A DNA stretch of 64,000 nucleotides, taken from NCBI GenBank assembly GCA_028066595.1, contig JALCBJ010000006.1:27685-91684 (forward strand). Direction: 5' to 3'. The DNA comes from Thermoanaerobaculia bacterium (GTDB lineage: Bacteria > Acidobacteriota > Thermoanaerobaculia > Multivoradales > J023). A model generated the notes under the pieces. It ran no database searches. It had not been told where the DNA came from and worked only from the letters and a program-made list of their open reading frames with translations. Positions 25,066 through 34,241 of this stretch are shown one piece after another. How positions within the stretch are numbered: position 1 is the first letter of the stretch; the number at the start of each line of letters is the position of its first letter. A program made the position numbers and the translations under genes.

Positions 25066-26042
25066 AAGTCACCGCATCACTCCCCACCGGTGTTGCCGCG
25101 CTCCTCTTCGACAGTGCACGCCACCGTCGCCGACTCGAAGGCGAGATGGTGGAAAGCCTGGAGCGAGCCGACTTCACCGAGGTCGTACTGCCCGTGGTGG
25201 ACTACCTTGAGCCATACGACGCGATGCTGTCAGAGACGAGCCGCGCAGAGCTCTACCGTTTCGTCGATCGCGACGGCGCCATGCTCGCCCTGCGCGCCGA
25301 CTTCACCCCTATGCTGGCTCGTCTGTTGGCACCACACCTCGACGCCTCGCGTACGGACGACCTGCCGCTAAGGGTGTTCTACCGAGGTGACGTGTTGCGC
25401 TACCAAGAGGAGCGCGCCGGCCGGCAGCGAGAACTCTATCAGCTGGGAGCCGAGATACTCGGCGCCGAGGGTGAGAAAGCCGAAGCCGAAGCCCTACTGC
25501 GCTTCCTTGAGCTGCTGGCGGTGGGTGAGCGGTCGCGATTGACGGTGGTGGTCGGCTTCGCGGGAGCGCTGGACCGACTGCTCATGGACCGTTTCGACGA
25601 CCGGGCGGAAGCCATTCGGCTGGTGGATGCCATCGTCCGCCGCGAGCGGCATCCGGCACGGACGGCTGGCGAGGGATTGCTGCAGGTGGTACAGCACGGG
25701 GTACCCGACGATCCCGAGGTTCTCGGCACCGAATCGGCGGCGCATCTCCGGCGTTTGGGCGCATTGCTGGAGGATCTGCAAGCGCGCTTCCCTGCCATCA
25801 CCCTACGTCTCGACCTGGCAGAGTTCGCCGATCAGGTGACGACACCCGAGCTCGTAGAGGTGATCGGAGCCCGCGCCTACTACGACGGAGTGGTCTTCCG
25901 TGCGTTCACGGATCGGTCGGCGGAGCCGGTGGGTAACGGCGGCCGCTACGACCGCTTGTTCGAGCGCCTCGGCGCCCGAATCACAGCCTGTGGTTTCAGC
26001 TTCAGCCTCGACCGTCTGGTCGGCAGAGGAAGACCGTCATGA
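25062..26042 (+). CDS. hisZ: ATP phosphoribosyltransferase regulatory subunit
   Basis: A 326-residue HisRS paralogue that lacks the anticodon-binding domain and cannot charge tRNA. It carries motif 2 (RVFYRGDVLRYQ...RELYQLGAEILG) and motif 3 (GNGGRYDRLF...GFSFSLDRL) of class II synthetases. HisZ forms a hetero-octamer with short HisG and is needed for its activity and for histidine feedback. The ATG at 25062 overlaps the aroDE stop; a longer upstream frame is antisense-like noise. The short HisG directly downstream confirms the pairing. Confidence 0.93.
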   Translation: MKVTASLPTGVAALLFDSARHRRRLEGEMVESLERADFTEVVLPVVDYLEPYDAMLSETSRAELYRFVDRDGAMLALRADFTPMLARLLAPHLDASRTDDLPLRVFYRGDVLRYQEERAGRQRELYQLGAEILGAEGEKAEAEALLRFLELLAVGERSRLTVVVGFAGALDRLLMDRFDDRAEAIRLVDAIVRRERHPARTAGEGLLQVVQHGVPDDPEVLGTESAAHLRRLGALLEDLQARFPAITLRLDLAEFADQVTTPELVEVIGARAYYDGVVFRAFTDRSAEPVGNGGRYDRLFERLGARITACGFSFSLDRLVGRGRPS

Positions 26043-26677
26043 TTCTCGCGTTGCCCAAGGGGCGCAATCTGAAGATCGCTCTGCAGGCTTTTCGGGCTGC
26101 CGGGTTGCCCCTCGACAGGGTACCGGGCGGCCTCGAGGAGGGCGACCGCAGACTCCGCGTCGACCTGCCGGACGCAGGTTTTCAAATCCTCCTGCTCAAA
26201 GACTGGGATGTTCCGCTTTACGTGGAGTACGGCATCGCCGACGTCGGCATCGTAGGCTCCGACGTGCTGGCGGAGGTAGGTGGCGACGTGCTGGTACCGG
26301 CGCGCTTCACCGATGGCCGTTGCCGGCTGTCGCTGGTCGGACGAAACGAGCTACCCGCGCCCGGCGCACAGGTGCGCCTGGCTTCGAAGTTCACCAACAT
26401 CGCCCATCAGGTCGTCGCCGATGAGCCCTGGAACGCCGAGATCTTGAAGCTCTTCGGATCGGTCGAGCTGGGTCCTTTGCTGGAGCTGTCGGAAGTCGCC
26501 CTCGACATCGTCCAGACCGGCCGCACTCTGAAAGAGAACCACCTACGGGAGCTCAAGGTGGTGCGCGAAGTGGCACCGTTACTACTGGTCCACCGCGCCG
26601 CCTTCCAGCGCCATCGGGAACGTATCAACGACCTGGTGGACGCCTTCGAAGCGGCCGGTGTCGTCGACCTCGACTGA
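26039..26677 (+). CDS. hisG: ATP phosphoribosyltransferase, short form
   Basis: First committed step of histidine synthesis: ATP plus PRPP gives N1-phosphoribosyl-ATP. The 212-residue product lacks the C-terminal regulatory ACT-like domain of long HisG, as expected when HisZ is present. Visible motifs are MILALPKGRNLKIAL, YGIADVGIVGSDVL and the PRPP-binding VALDIVQTGRTLKENHLREL. ATGA overlap with hisZ indicates coupled, stoichiometric synthesis. Confidence 0.95.
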   Translation: MILALPKGRNLKIALQAFRAAGLPLDRVPGGLEEGDRRLRVDLPDAGFQILLLKDWDVPLYVEYGIADVGIVGSDVLAEVGGDVLVPARFTDGRCRLSLVGRNELPAPGAQVRLASKFTNIAHQVVADEPWNAEILKLFGSVELGPLLELSEVALDIVQTGRTLKENHLRELKVVREVAPLLLVHRAAFQRHRERINDLVDAFEAAGVVDLD

Positions 26678-26719
26678 GATCCCCCAACCGCGATTCGATC
26701 AACTCCTCGGAGACTCACC

Positions 26720-28036
26720 ATGGCACTCTTCTCCATCGTCGATGCCCGCCGCCGGAGCGGCCAGAAGCTCCTCAACCGGCTGGAGAGCCGCAGCGACGGC
26801 ATCCTCGATCCCAAGGTCGTGGCCCAGACCGCCAAGATCGTCGATTCGATCCGCCGCGGAGGCGACCGCTCGCTGCTCAAGGCCGTCCGGAAGTTCGACG
26901 GCGTGAAGCGTTCCCAGGTCGTCGATCTGCGGCTACGCCCGGAACGCGCCGATCGCCGCACGTTGCCGGCGGGATTCGAGCACGCGCTCGAACGCGCCAT
27001 CGTCGCCGTAGAGCGCTATCACGAAGCGCAGCGTCACCCCTCCATTCGGCTCGAAGAAGCGGGCATCCGCCTGGAGGAGCAGCGGCGGCCCCTACGCCGT
27101 GTCGGTGTCTATGTTCCGGGTGGGCGCGCCACCTATCCATCCTCTGTGGTGATGACGGTGGGTCCGGCCAAGCTAGCCGGCGTCGAGGAGATCGTCGTCG
27201 CCACACCTCTGGCCGGCTGGGAACGTTCGGCATCGCTGCGGCACGCCTTGGAACGTCTCGGCGTTACCGAGGTATGGGCCATGGGTGGTGCCCACGGTGT
27301 GGCGGCGCTCGCCTACGGCACCGAGACGATCCGCCGCGTCGACAAGATCGTCGGGCCGGGAAATGCCTGGGTCACGGCTGCCAAGCACGTGGTCTCGACC
27401 CGCGTCGGAATCGAAGGGCTGACCGGGCCGAGCGAGGTGGTGATCGTCGCCACGGGTTCGGCCGATCCGTCGTTGGTGGCGGCAGATCTCTTGGCCCAGG
27501 CCGAGCACGATCCCCAGGCTACGACCCTTCTCATCACGGACCAGGCGGCGCTGGCACGGCGCGTGCGCAGTCAGATCAAGACTCAGATCCGGTCCCTCGA
27601 AACGGCACCGGTCATCCGACAGTCGCTACACCTCCACGGTGGAGCCGTCGTCGTGCCCAACTTGGAGACGGCCCTGGAGTGGGTCGAGCGCATCGCTCCT
27701 GAGCACCTGCAGCTGGTAGGGGAAGAGGCCGAGACATTGGCCGACCGCGTGCGGAACGCTGGAGCGGTGTTCGTCGGCGAGGCGACGCCGGTCGCCTTCG
27801 GCGACTACCTCGCCGGCCCCAGCCACTGTCTGCCGACCGGGGGCTCGGCCCGCTATGCCTCGGCCCTGGGGGTGGAAGACTTCGTTCGCCGTAGCCATCT
27901 GGTGCAGTTCTCCGCCACCGCGGCGGAGCGCTGCGCTCGTGCCACGGCCATCCTTGCCGACGTCGAGGGACTGCCTGCTCACGCCGAAGCAGCACGCCGT
28001 CGCAGCGACCTTGCGCGCGAGGACGGTACCCGATGA
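26720..28036 (+). CDS. hisD: Histidinol dehydrogenase
   Basis: Catalyses the last two steps, L-histidinol to L-histidine with two NAD. The 438-residue product has VYVPGGRATYPSSVVM, the NAD-binding IVGPGNAWVTAAK, the zinc ligands in DLLAQAEHDPQAT and the catalytic Glu-His pair in RIAPEHLQL, all in standard positions. There are 42 bases after hisG, with a CGGAG ribosome site; this is the widest gap between annotated his genes apart from hisC-hisB. It overlaps hisC by ATGA. Confidence 0.96.
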   Translation: MALFSIVDARRRSGQKLLNRLESRSDGILDPKVVAQTAKIVDSIRRGGDRSLLKAVRKFDGVKRSQVVDLRLRPERADRRTLPAGFEHALERAIVAVERYHEAQRHPSIRLEEAGIRLEEQRRPLRRVGVYVPGGRATYPSSVVMTVGPAKLAGVEEIVVATPLAGWERSASLRHALERLGVTEVWAMGGAHGVAALAYGTETIRRVDKIVGPGNAWVTAAKHVVSTRVGIEGLTGPSEVVIVATGSADPSLVAADLLAQAEHDPQATTLLITDQAALARRVRSQIKTQIRSLETAPVIRQSLHLHGGAVVVPNLETALEWVERIAPEHLQLVGEEAETLADRVRNAGAVFVGEATPVAFGDYLAGPSHCLPTGGSARYASALGVEDFVRRSHLVQFSATAAERCARATAILADVEGLPAHAEAARRRSDLAREDGTR

Positions 28037-29145
28037 CCCAGCTGTCCGGCACGGCCGGAGGCACCGTCGACCCGACACGCTTGGTCCGCCCCGAGATGCG
28101 CGAGCTGGGCATCTACCACCTCGACCTATCGCCCTGCCGTCACAAACTGGACCAAAACGAGGTCCCGTACGACCTGCCACGGCGAATGAAGCGGAGGATC
28201 GCCGAGCGCTGGATCGGGCGTTCCTGGGCACAGTACCCCGACTTTCACTGCGACGCGGTACGTGATCTCCTGGCGCGCCACAACGGCTGGAACTTCGAAG
28301 GCACGCTGGTGGGCAACGGCTCGAACGAGCTCTTGGGTATCGCCATGGAGGCGCTGGCCCGACCGGGCGGCGAGGTCCTGACGATCGCGCCCAGCTTTGG
28401 CCTCTACCCGATGTTCGTGCGACGGGCTGCGGCGATACCGAGGGTGCTGCTCTCGGATGAAGATCTCCGCCTGCCTCTGGCGGCCCTGGAGGCGGAGGTC
28501 GAGTCCGACCCGACCCGACCCGTGATCCTGTGCAGCCCCAACAACCCGACGGGAGATGCCGTCAGCGTGGCTCAGGTGGATCGTCTGTTGTCGAAGATGC
28601 AAGGCCCCTTGTTGCTCGACAATGCTTACGGCGAGTTCAGCGAGCACGACTACCGACTGCTCCTACGCGAGCATCGGCACCTCGTCCTCTTCCGCACCTT
28701 CTCAAAGGCCTGGTCCCTCGGTGGTCTTCGGCTCGGCTACCTTCTCGCCGACCCGGAGCTGGTACATCAGCTGATCAAGGTGAAGCTTCCCTACAACGTC
28801 GGTATCGCCCATGGATTTGCCGCCGAGGAGGTCCTGCGAAACCCGCGAACGGCCGAGCGGCGCGTCGGCGCCATGCTGGCCCGCCGGCCTCAGTGGCAGG
28901 AGATGCTCGAGTCCGTGGGTCTGACGGTCTTCCCGTCGGAGGCGAACTTCTTCCTCGTTCGGCTGCCACTCGAACATGATGCAGACGTCGTTCGTCGGGG
29001 CCTGGAGGTGCGCGGCATTCGGGTACGGGACGTATCGAGATACCCCCGCCTTCACGGCTGCTTGCGGGTCTCGGTGGGGAACGGCAGAGCGTTACGCGAC
29101 GTCGAGGCGGCCCTCCGAGATGTCTTGAGGCCAGCGGAACGATGA
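28033..29145 (+). CDS. hisC: Histidinol-phosphate aminotransferase
   Basis: A 370-residue PLP fold-type I aminotransferase that converts imidazole-acetol phosphate to histidinol phosphate. It has the substrate motif KLDQNEVPYDLP, CSPNNPTGD, and the PLP lysine in FRTFSKAWSLGGLRLGYLL. The usual D-E/P-AY motif reads DNAYGEF here. The start overlaps the hisD stop, and the stop overlaps the ATG of a 40-codon ORF. Related aminotransferases can act on aromatic substrates, but the operon context makes HisC the clear assignment. Confidence 0.93.
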   Translation: MTQLSGTAGGTVDPTRLVRPEMRELGIYHLDLSPCRHKLDQNEVPYDLPRRMKRRIAERWIGRSWAQYPDFHCDAVRDLLARHNGWNFEGTLVGNGSNELLGIAMEALARPGGEVLTIAPSFGLYPMFVRRAAAIPRVLLSDEDLRLPLAALEAEVESDPTRPVILCSPNNPTGDAVSVAQVDRLLSKMQGPLLLDNAYGEFSEHDYRLLLREHRHLVLFRTFSKAWSLGGLRLGYLLADPELVHQLIKVKLPYNVGIAHGFAAEEVLRNPRTAERRVGAMLARRPQWQEMLESVGLTVFPSEANFFLVRLPLEHDADVVRRGLEVRGIRVRDVSRYPRLHGCLRVSVGNGRALRDVEAALRDVLRPAER

Positions 29146-29264
29146 ACACGGAAGCGACGCATTCCTCCCGCGGTACCGATCGCGACCGCGTACCGCGGAG
29201 ACGTCGAGTGAAGAACAGGAACAGCAGAACCATGGGAATCCAACTCGAGACGGAGGATCGGTAA
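29142..29264 (+). CDS. Candidate 40-residue basic microprotein inside the his operon
   Basis: An ATG at 29142 overlaps the hisC stop as ATGA, and the 40-codon frame ends in TAA (29262-29264) overlapping the hisB ATG as TAATG. It therefore fills the whole hisC-hisB gap in one frame, with the same coupling geometry as its neighbours. The product is polar and Arg-rich, beginning MNTEATHSSRGTDRDR with an RRRR stretch at 19-22 and a less basic end QLETEDR. No family is recognised. It could be a real microprotein, or a translated spacer that keeps ribosomes on the message up to hisB, which has its own GGAGGA site within this ORF. Confidence 0.45.
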   Translation: MNTEATHSSRGTDRDRVPRRRRVKNRNSRTMGIQLETEDR

Positions 29265-29878
29265 TGCCTACCCACCGAGGGAACCGGGTCGGACGCGTCG
29301 AGCGAGCCACAAAAGAAACGTCGATTCGCGTACAGCTGGATCTGGATGGCGGTGAGCGGACGATCGACGTACCCGACGGCTTCTTCGCCCACATGTTGGA
29401 CGCCTTGACGACCCACGGCGGTCTGGGGATCGATCTCGAGGCCCGGGGCGACACCCACGTCGACCTCCATCACACGGTCGAGGACGTAGGGATTGCGATG
29501 GGTGACGCTCTCGTTGAGGCTCTGGGTCAGCGACGGGGCATCGTCCGTTTCGCCAGCGCATATACGCCGCTCGACGAGGCCCTCTCCCGCGCGGTCGTCG
29601 ACGTGTCCGGTCGTGGTTTCTTTTCGTGGCACATTCCCGAGGAGCTGCGACATGTCTGGGTGACCCGCGAATTCCCACTCGACCTGGTCGCAGACTTCTT
29701 CCAGGCATTCGCCGATCGCGGCCGTTTCTGCCTACACCTCGACGTGCTCCGCGCCCGCAACGGTCACCACGCCGCCGAGGCCTCGTTCAAGGCGGTGGCA
29801 GTGGCCCTTCGTCAGGCTCTCACCGTCCGCCCCGAGCTGGACGACGTACCGTCGACCAAAGGGACGCTGACCGCATGA
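29264..29878 (+). CDS. hisB: Imidazoleglycerol-phosphate dehydratase
   Basis: A 204-residue monofunctional dehydratase without the N-terminal histidinol-phosphatase domain found in enterobacteria. The Mn-binding repeats are visible: HMLDALTTHGG, HVDLHHTVEDVGIAMGDAL (first HHxxE) and ARNGHHAAEASFKA (second HHxxE). A GGAGGA site lies eight bases before the ATG, inside the preceding 40-codon ORF. The stop overlaps the hisH ATG. Since HisB lacks a phosphatase, the cell needs another enzyme for histidinol phosphate. Confidence 0.95.
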   Translation: MPTHRGNRVGRVERATKETSIRVQLDLDGGERTIDVPDGFFAHMLDALTTHGGLGIDLEARGDTHVDLHHTVEDVGIAMGDALVEALGQRRGIVRFASAYTPLDEALSRAVVDVSGRGFFSWHIPEELRHVWVTREFPLDLVADFFQAFADRGRFCLHLDVLRARNGHHAAEASFKAVAVALRQALTVRPELDDVPSTKGTLTA

Positions 29879-30537
29879 AGACCGAGGCCACGAACCGACC
29901 GCCGGTCGCCGTCATCGACGCCGGAGTCGGAAACTTGGGCAACCTCTTTCGCGCTCTGCGCCACGTCGGAGCCGATCCAGAGCTGACCACCGATCCGGCG
30001 ACCGTAGAACGTTCGACCACGATCGTCCTTCCCGGGGTCGGAGCGTTCCGGCCACCGCGAGAACGTATGCGAGGAGGGCTCGAACGGGCGCTCCGATCAG
30101 CACTCGACAGCGGCGCCCATCTCTTGGGCATCTGTATCGGCTATCAGCTGCTCTTCGACTCAAGCACGGAGTTCGGCACCACCGACGGATTGGGGCTGCT
30201 TCCAGGCCGCATCGATCGTTTGCCCGAGAGCGTCGCGCTCCCTCAGATCGGTTGGAATCGTCTCGTACGTAGGGCCGATCATCCGCTCTTATCCGGCATT
30301 CCGGACGGCGAGAACGAAGGACTGTTCTACTTCGTCCACAGCTATGCGCCCTACGACGTGCCGGAGACGGTCCGACTGGCGGAGGCGGTTCATGGTGGGG
30401 CCTTCGTGGCGGTGGCAGGCCGCGGCAGGGTCTACGGTACCCAGTTCCACCCCGAGAAGAGCGGACCCAACGGATTGCGCCTGCTGCGCAACTTCCTCGA
30501 CCTCGCCGAGAACCGAGCTGCGGTATGCCCGAACTGA
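29875..30537 (+). CDS. hisH: Imidazole glycerol phosphate synthase, glutamine amidotransferase subunit
   Basis: A 220-residue class I amidotransferase that releases ammonia for HisF. It has VIDAGVGNLGNL, PGVGAF, the nucleophile in LLGICIGYQLLF (usual GICLGMQ) and the His-Glu dyad in YGTQFHPEKS. The ATG at 29875 overlaps the hisB stop; a longer frame upstream runs inside hisB. The end overlaps hisA by 13 bases. Confidence 0.95.
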   Translation: MKTEATNRPPVAVIDAGVGNLGNLFRALRHVGADPELTTDPATVERSTTIVLPGVGAFRPPRERMRGGLERALRSALDSGAHLLGICIGYQLLFDSSTEFGTTDGLGLLPGRIDRLPESVALPQIGWNRLVRRADHPLLSGIPDGENEGLFYFVHSYAPYDVPETVRLAEAVHGGAFVAVAGRGRVYGTQFHPEKSGPNGLRLLRNFLDLAENRAAVCPN

Positions 30538-31253
30538 TACCTGCCATCGACCTGCGTCAGGGCCGCGTGGTGCGCCTGGAGAAAGGCGACGACGCGCGGC
30601 GAAAGGCCTACGACCGAGATCCGAAGGAGCTCCTGACGCGATTCGCTGAGGTCGGCGTCCGGCGTGTGCACATAGTCGATCTCGACGCCGCGTTCGGCGA
30701 AACGCCACAGCGCGCCCTGCTGGAGGAGCTCGCTCGGTTCACACCTGTCGCACTCGAGGTCGGGGGCGGATTCCGCACCGACACAGACGTGAGCTGGGGT
30801 CTCGACGCCGGACTCGATCGGATCGTCATGGGCTCGGTGGTGGCCAAAGACACCGACGGATTCCTCGCCATGGTCCGATCTTTTCCGGGACGGCTGGTAC
30901 CAGCCATCGAAACCGCAGGGGGTGAGGTCAAGATCGGCGGCTGGACAGAGAAGGCAGCGCTCGGTCTCGAAGATCTCTGCTCCCGCCTGCAGGGCGCCGA
31001 TTGCCCGGCGGTCCTGGTCACCGACGTAGAGAAAGACGGCATGCTGCAGGGACCGAACCTGGGACTGGCGGAGCGCGTGGCCCGGGCGACCGGCATCCCG
31101 GCCATCCTCTCGGGTGGCGTCCGGGACCTGGAAGATCTCCGCCGAGCGGCAGAAAGTCCTCACCTCTCGGCCGTCATCGTCGGCAAGGCTTACTACGAAG
31201 GCCACCTGGATCTCTGGGAAGCGATCGAGATCCTACCCGGAGGTTTGAAATGA
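30525..31253 (+). CDS. hisA: ProFAR isomerase (HisA), with Glu at the usual catalytic Asp
   Basis: A 242-residue TIM barrel for the Amadori rearrangement of ProFAR to PRFAR. It has [16 protein letters not shown] (general base D9), [11 protein letters not shown], the phosphate loop [10 protein letters not shown], and [13 protein letters not shown]. In the strand that normally carries the second catalytic Asp (D127 in the Thermotoga enzyme, context LDTRGG), the sequence reads [14 protein letters not shown], so the residue is Glu129. Whether this changes rate or substrate range is unknown. It overlaps both hisH and hisF. No trpF is in this operon, so dual HisA/TrpF use cannot be excluded. Confidence 0.9.
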   Translation: MPELIPAIDLRQGRVVRLEKGDDARRKAYDRDPKELLTRFAEVGVRRVHIVDLDAAFGETPQRALLEELARFTPVALEVGGGFRTDTDVSWGLDAGLDRIVMGSVVAKDTDGFLAMVRSFPGRLVPAIETAGGEVKIGGWTEKAALGLEDLCSRLQGADCPAVLVTDVEKDGMLQGPNLGLAERVARATGIPAILSGGVRDLEDLRRAAESPHLSAVIVGKAYYEGHLDLWEAIEILPGGLK

Positions 31254-32086
31254 GCGCGCGATCCGGACCCGAACGCCGCGGCGAAAGTGGACTCGTGTTC
31301 CGCGTCATCCCATGCCTCGACGTGAAGGACGGACGCGTGGTCAAGGGCATCCAGTTTCAAGATCTGCGGGATCTGGGAGATCCAGCGGAAAGTGCCGCGC
31401 GGTATGCCTCCGAGGGTGCGGACGAGATCGTCTTTCTCGACATCACGGCGGCACCCGAGTCCCGCGAGACCGATCTGGATTGGGTGCGTCGCACGGCCGA
31501 GACGGTCTTTGTTCCCCTGACCGTGGGCGGAGGGGTCCGCAGACCGGAAGACGCCGAAAGACTGCTGCGATCTGGCGCCGACAAGGTGGCCACCAACACT
31601 GCGGCATTGGAAGATCCCAAACTACTCACCGAGCTGGCCGAGCGTTTCGGTAGCCAGTGCGTGGTGCTTTCGGTCGACGCCAAACGCCTTCCCGGAGACG
31701 GGCCTCCGAGGTGGGACGTCGTCACCCACGGAGGCCGTAAAGCCCGGGGCATCGACGCCTTGGAGTGGATCGAGCGCGGCATCGCACACGGAGCCGGTGA
31801 GATCCTGCTCACCTCGATCGACGCCGATGGCACGAAAGACGGCTACGATCTGGACCTCTTGCATGCGGTGGCGGAACGCGTCACCGTTCCCGTCATCGCG
31901 TCGGGCGGGGCCGGAACCCTCGAGCACCTGGTCGACGGTCTCCGGTCCGGCGCCTCCGCGGTACTCGCAGCCTCGATCTTCCACGAGGGAACCCATCGCA
32001 TCGACGACGTGAAGCGTGCCCTGGCCGAGCGCGGCTTCGCCATGCGACTGGAATCTGGCCGCGTGCCTTCGGGGAGCTCGGCATGA
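31250..32086 (+). CDS. hisF: Imidazole glycerol phosphate synthase, cyclase subunit
   Basis: A 278-residue TIM barrel that joins PRFAR and HisH-derived ammonia to give IGP and AICAR. Signatures are [55 protein letters not shown], the catalytic Asp in VLSVDAKR, and [14 protein letters not shown]. The ATG at 31250 overlaps the hisA stop; about 18 polar residues precede the barrel. AICAR links the pathway to purines. Confidence 0.95.
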   Translation: MSARSGPERRGESGLVFRVIPCLDVKDGRVVKGIQFQDLRDLGDPAESAARYASEGADEIVFLDITAAPESRETDLDWVRRTAETVFVPLTVGGGVRRPEDAERLLRSGADKVATNTAALEDPKLLTELAERFGSQCVVLSVDAKRLPGDGPPRWDVVTHGGRKARGIDALEWIERGIAHGAGEILLTSIDADGTKDGYDLDLLHAVAERVTVPVIASGGAGTLEHLVDGLRSGASAVLAASIFHEGTHRIDDVKRALAERGFAMRLESGRVPSGSSA

Positions 32087-32769
32087 TCGATCCGGCCGAG
32101 CTCAAATACGACGACAGAGGCCTGTTGCCGGTGGTCGTCCAGGATGTGGCAACCGGCGCAGTCCTCATGGTCGCCTGGGCCAACGCGGAGGCCGTCCGTC
32201 GCACGCTCGAGTCCGCCGACGGTTGGTTCTGGAGTCGGTCGCGGCAGGAGTTGTGGCGTAAAGGCGCGACGTCGGGCCACGTCCTGCGAGTGCAAGAAGT
32301 GGCCGCGGACTGTGATGGCGACACCCTTCTGTACCGGGTCCATCCAGCCGGACCGGCCTGCCACCTGGGGACTCGCACCTGCTTCGACTCCGAATCTCCT
32401 GAGCCGGACTCCCGCAACGGCTTCGAGAACCCGGCACGATTGGAGTTGGGCTGGCTGGCCGAGATCCTCGACGCACGCCGTGCTGCGGCCACGCCGGAAT
32501 CCTCGTATACCGCGCGCTTGTTGGCGGCCGGCACACCGCGTATCGCCCAAAAGGTCGCCGAAGAGGCTGCGGAAGCTGCGATCGGCGCCGTCGTGCACAG
32601 TCAGGATGAGACGGCCGAAGCTCGTTCGGAGCTGGTGGGCGAGGCGGCCGATCTCCTCTATCACCTCAGCGTCCTCCTCCTCGATCGCGGCATCGACCTG
32701 CGGGACGTCGCCGAGCGCCTGGCCGAGCGACATCGATCCCGACTTCCCGAGAGTGAGCAGAGATCATGA
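32083..32769 (+). CDS. hisIE: Phosphoribosyl-AMP cyclohydrolase / phosphoribosyl-ATP pyrophosphatase fusion
   Basis: A 228-residue fusion for steps two and three. The HisI part (1-115) has [33 protein letters not shown] and the zinc-binding Cys residues in ADCDGD and [12 protein letters not shown]. The HisE part (about 130-220) is an all-alpha MazG-like domain with [14 protein letters not shown] and [17 protein letters not shown]. It is the last his gene, with ATGA overlaps on both sides, including with trpE, showing that his and trp genes are on one message. Confidence 0.96.
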   Translation: MIDPAELKYDDRGLLPVVVQDVATGAVLMVAWANAEAVRRTLESADGWFWSRSRQELWRKGATSGHVLRVQEVAADCDGDTLLYRVHPAGPACHLGTRTCFDSESPEPDSRNGFENPARLELGWLAEILDARRAAATPESSYTARLLAAGTPRIAQKVAEEAAEAAIGAVVHSQDETAEARSELVGEAADLLYHLSVLLLDRGIDLRDVAERLAERHRSRLPESEQRS

Positions 32770-34241
32770 CGGAAACGAAAAAAGCAGCCGTCCACGTCAG
32801 GGAGCTCCTGGCCGACAGCCTGACGCCACTGGCGGTCTACCGTCGCCTGGCCAAGCTGTCGAAAGTCCGGTTCCTGCTGGAGAGCGTCTCCGGAGGGGAG
32901 CAGGTTTCCAGGTTCAGCTTTCTCGGCACCAAACCGCGAGAGATCTACCGCCTGTGGCCGGATCGGCTCGAAGTCACTCGGAGCTCGGATCCCGGCAAGG
33001 GCTCCGCTCATACCACGGAGGTCTTACCCGGCGAGCCCCTCGACGCCTTGCGCCGCGAGCTCCGCCGGGTGCGATCCGAGCCTGGGCCCATTCCGTTCAC
33101 GGGTGGTCTCGTCGGCTTCTTCGGCTTCGATCTGGTACGCATGATCGAACATCTGCCAAACCGACCACCGGACCATTTCGGGCTGCCGATCGCAGCGTTC
33201 GGCCGCTTCGACACAGTGGTCGTCTTCGACCATGCACGTCAACGCGTCCTGGCCATCGCCAACGAGATCGAGGACGAGGTCTCGATGGCGGAAGCCGAGG
33301 ATTCGCTGCGCCAACTGTCGGAGATCCTGACGTCCGACGGTGGCACCCGCGCCGTGGCCATGCCGGTAGACCAGCAATACGAAACGGCGCCCACGAGCCG
33401 AGTGTCCATGTCCGGGCCCGAGTATCGGGCCGCCGTCGAGAAAGCCAAGGAGTACATCCGCGCTGGCGACATCTTCCAAGTGGTGATCGGACGGCGCTGG
33501 ACCGTACCGCAGGCCCCCGGACCGCTCGCGCTGTACAGAGCGTTGCGCATGGTGAATCCCAGTCCCTACATGGTTCTGCTGGAGCTACCTGATGCCGCTC
33601 TGGTGGGCGCCTCGCCGGAGATGTTGGTGCGCAAGGCTGGCTTGCGGGTGGAGAACCGACCGATCGCCGGCACCCGCCCTCGCGGCGTGGACGAGGAAGG
33701 TGACAGAAGACTGGCGGAGGACCTGTTGAGTGATGCCAAGGAGCGGGCCGAGCATGTGATGCTGGTCGACCTGGGCCGCAACGACGTCGGCAAAGTGGCG
33801 GCGCCGGGCACGGTGAAGGTGTCGAGCTTCATGGAAGTCGAGCACTACAGCCACGTGATGCATCTGGTATCGAGTGTGGTGGGAGATCTCGACCTCGGCA
33901 GAGACGGTCTCGACGCCCTCCTAGCCTGCTTCCCGGCGGGGACCCTGTCGGGAGCGCCCAAGATCCGCGCTTTGGAGATCATCGACGAGCTCGAACCGGA
34001 GGCCCGCGGTCCCTACGGCGGAGCGGTGGGATACTTCAGCTACTCCGGCGACGTCGACACCTGCATCACGATCCGCACCCTGGTGGTCAAAGACGGCGAG
34101 ACGTCGGTCTCCGCTGGCGCCGGTCTCGTCGCCGACTCCGATCCCGCCGCGGAGGAACGAGAAACCGAGAACAAAGCCGCCGGTCTCCTGGCCGCTGTGT
34201 CGCTGGCGCAGCAGCTGGAAGCCGCGGAAAGGGTCCCATGA
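32766..34241 (+). CDS. trpE: Anthranilate synthase component I
   Basis: A 491-residue chorismate-utilising enzyme that makes anthranilate with ammonia from TrpG. The N-terminal feedback site is visible as FLLESVSGGEQVSRFSFLG; the LLES motif binds tryptophan in allosterically controlled TrpE. The C-terminal half has IRAGDIFQVVIGRR, NPSPYM, the NRPIAGTRPRG loop, HVMLVDLGRNDVGKV and SAGAGLVADSDPAAEERETENKAAG. TrpE rather than PabB is supported by the LLES site and by trpD downstream. Its ATG overlaps the hisIE stop. Confidence 0.95.
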   Translation: MTETKKAAVHVRELLADSLTPLAVYRRLAKLSKVRFLLESVSGGEQVSRFSFLGTKPREIYRLWPDRLEVTRSSDPGKGSAHTTEVLPGEPLDALRRELRRVRSEPGPIPFTGGLVGFFGFDLVRMIEHLPNRPPDHFGLPIAAFGRFDTVVVFDHARQRVLAIANEIEDEVSMAEAEDSLRQLSEILTSDGGTRAVAMPVDQQYETAPTSRVSMSGPEYRAAVEKAKEYIRAGDIFQVVIGRRWTVPQAPGPLALYRALRMVNPSPYMVLLELPDAALVGASPEMLVRKAGLRVENRPIAGTRPRGVDEEGDRRLAEDLLSDAKERAEHVMLVDLGRNDVGKVAAPGTVKVSSFMEVEHYSHVMHLVSSVVGDLDLGRDGLDALLACFPAGTLSGAPKIRALEIIDELEPEARGPYGGAVGYFSYSGDVDTCITIRTLVVKDGETSVSAGAGLVADSDPAAEERETENKAAGLLAAVSLAQQLEAAERVP

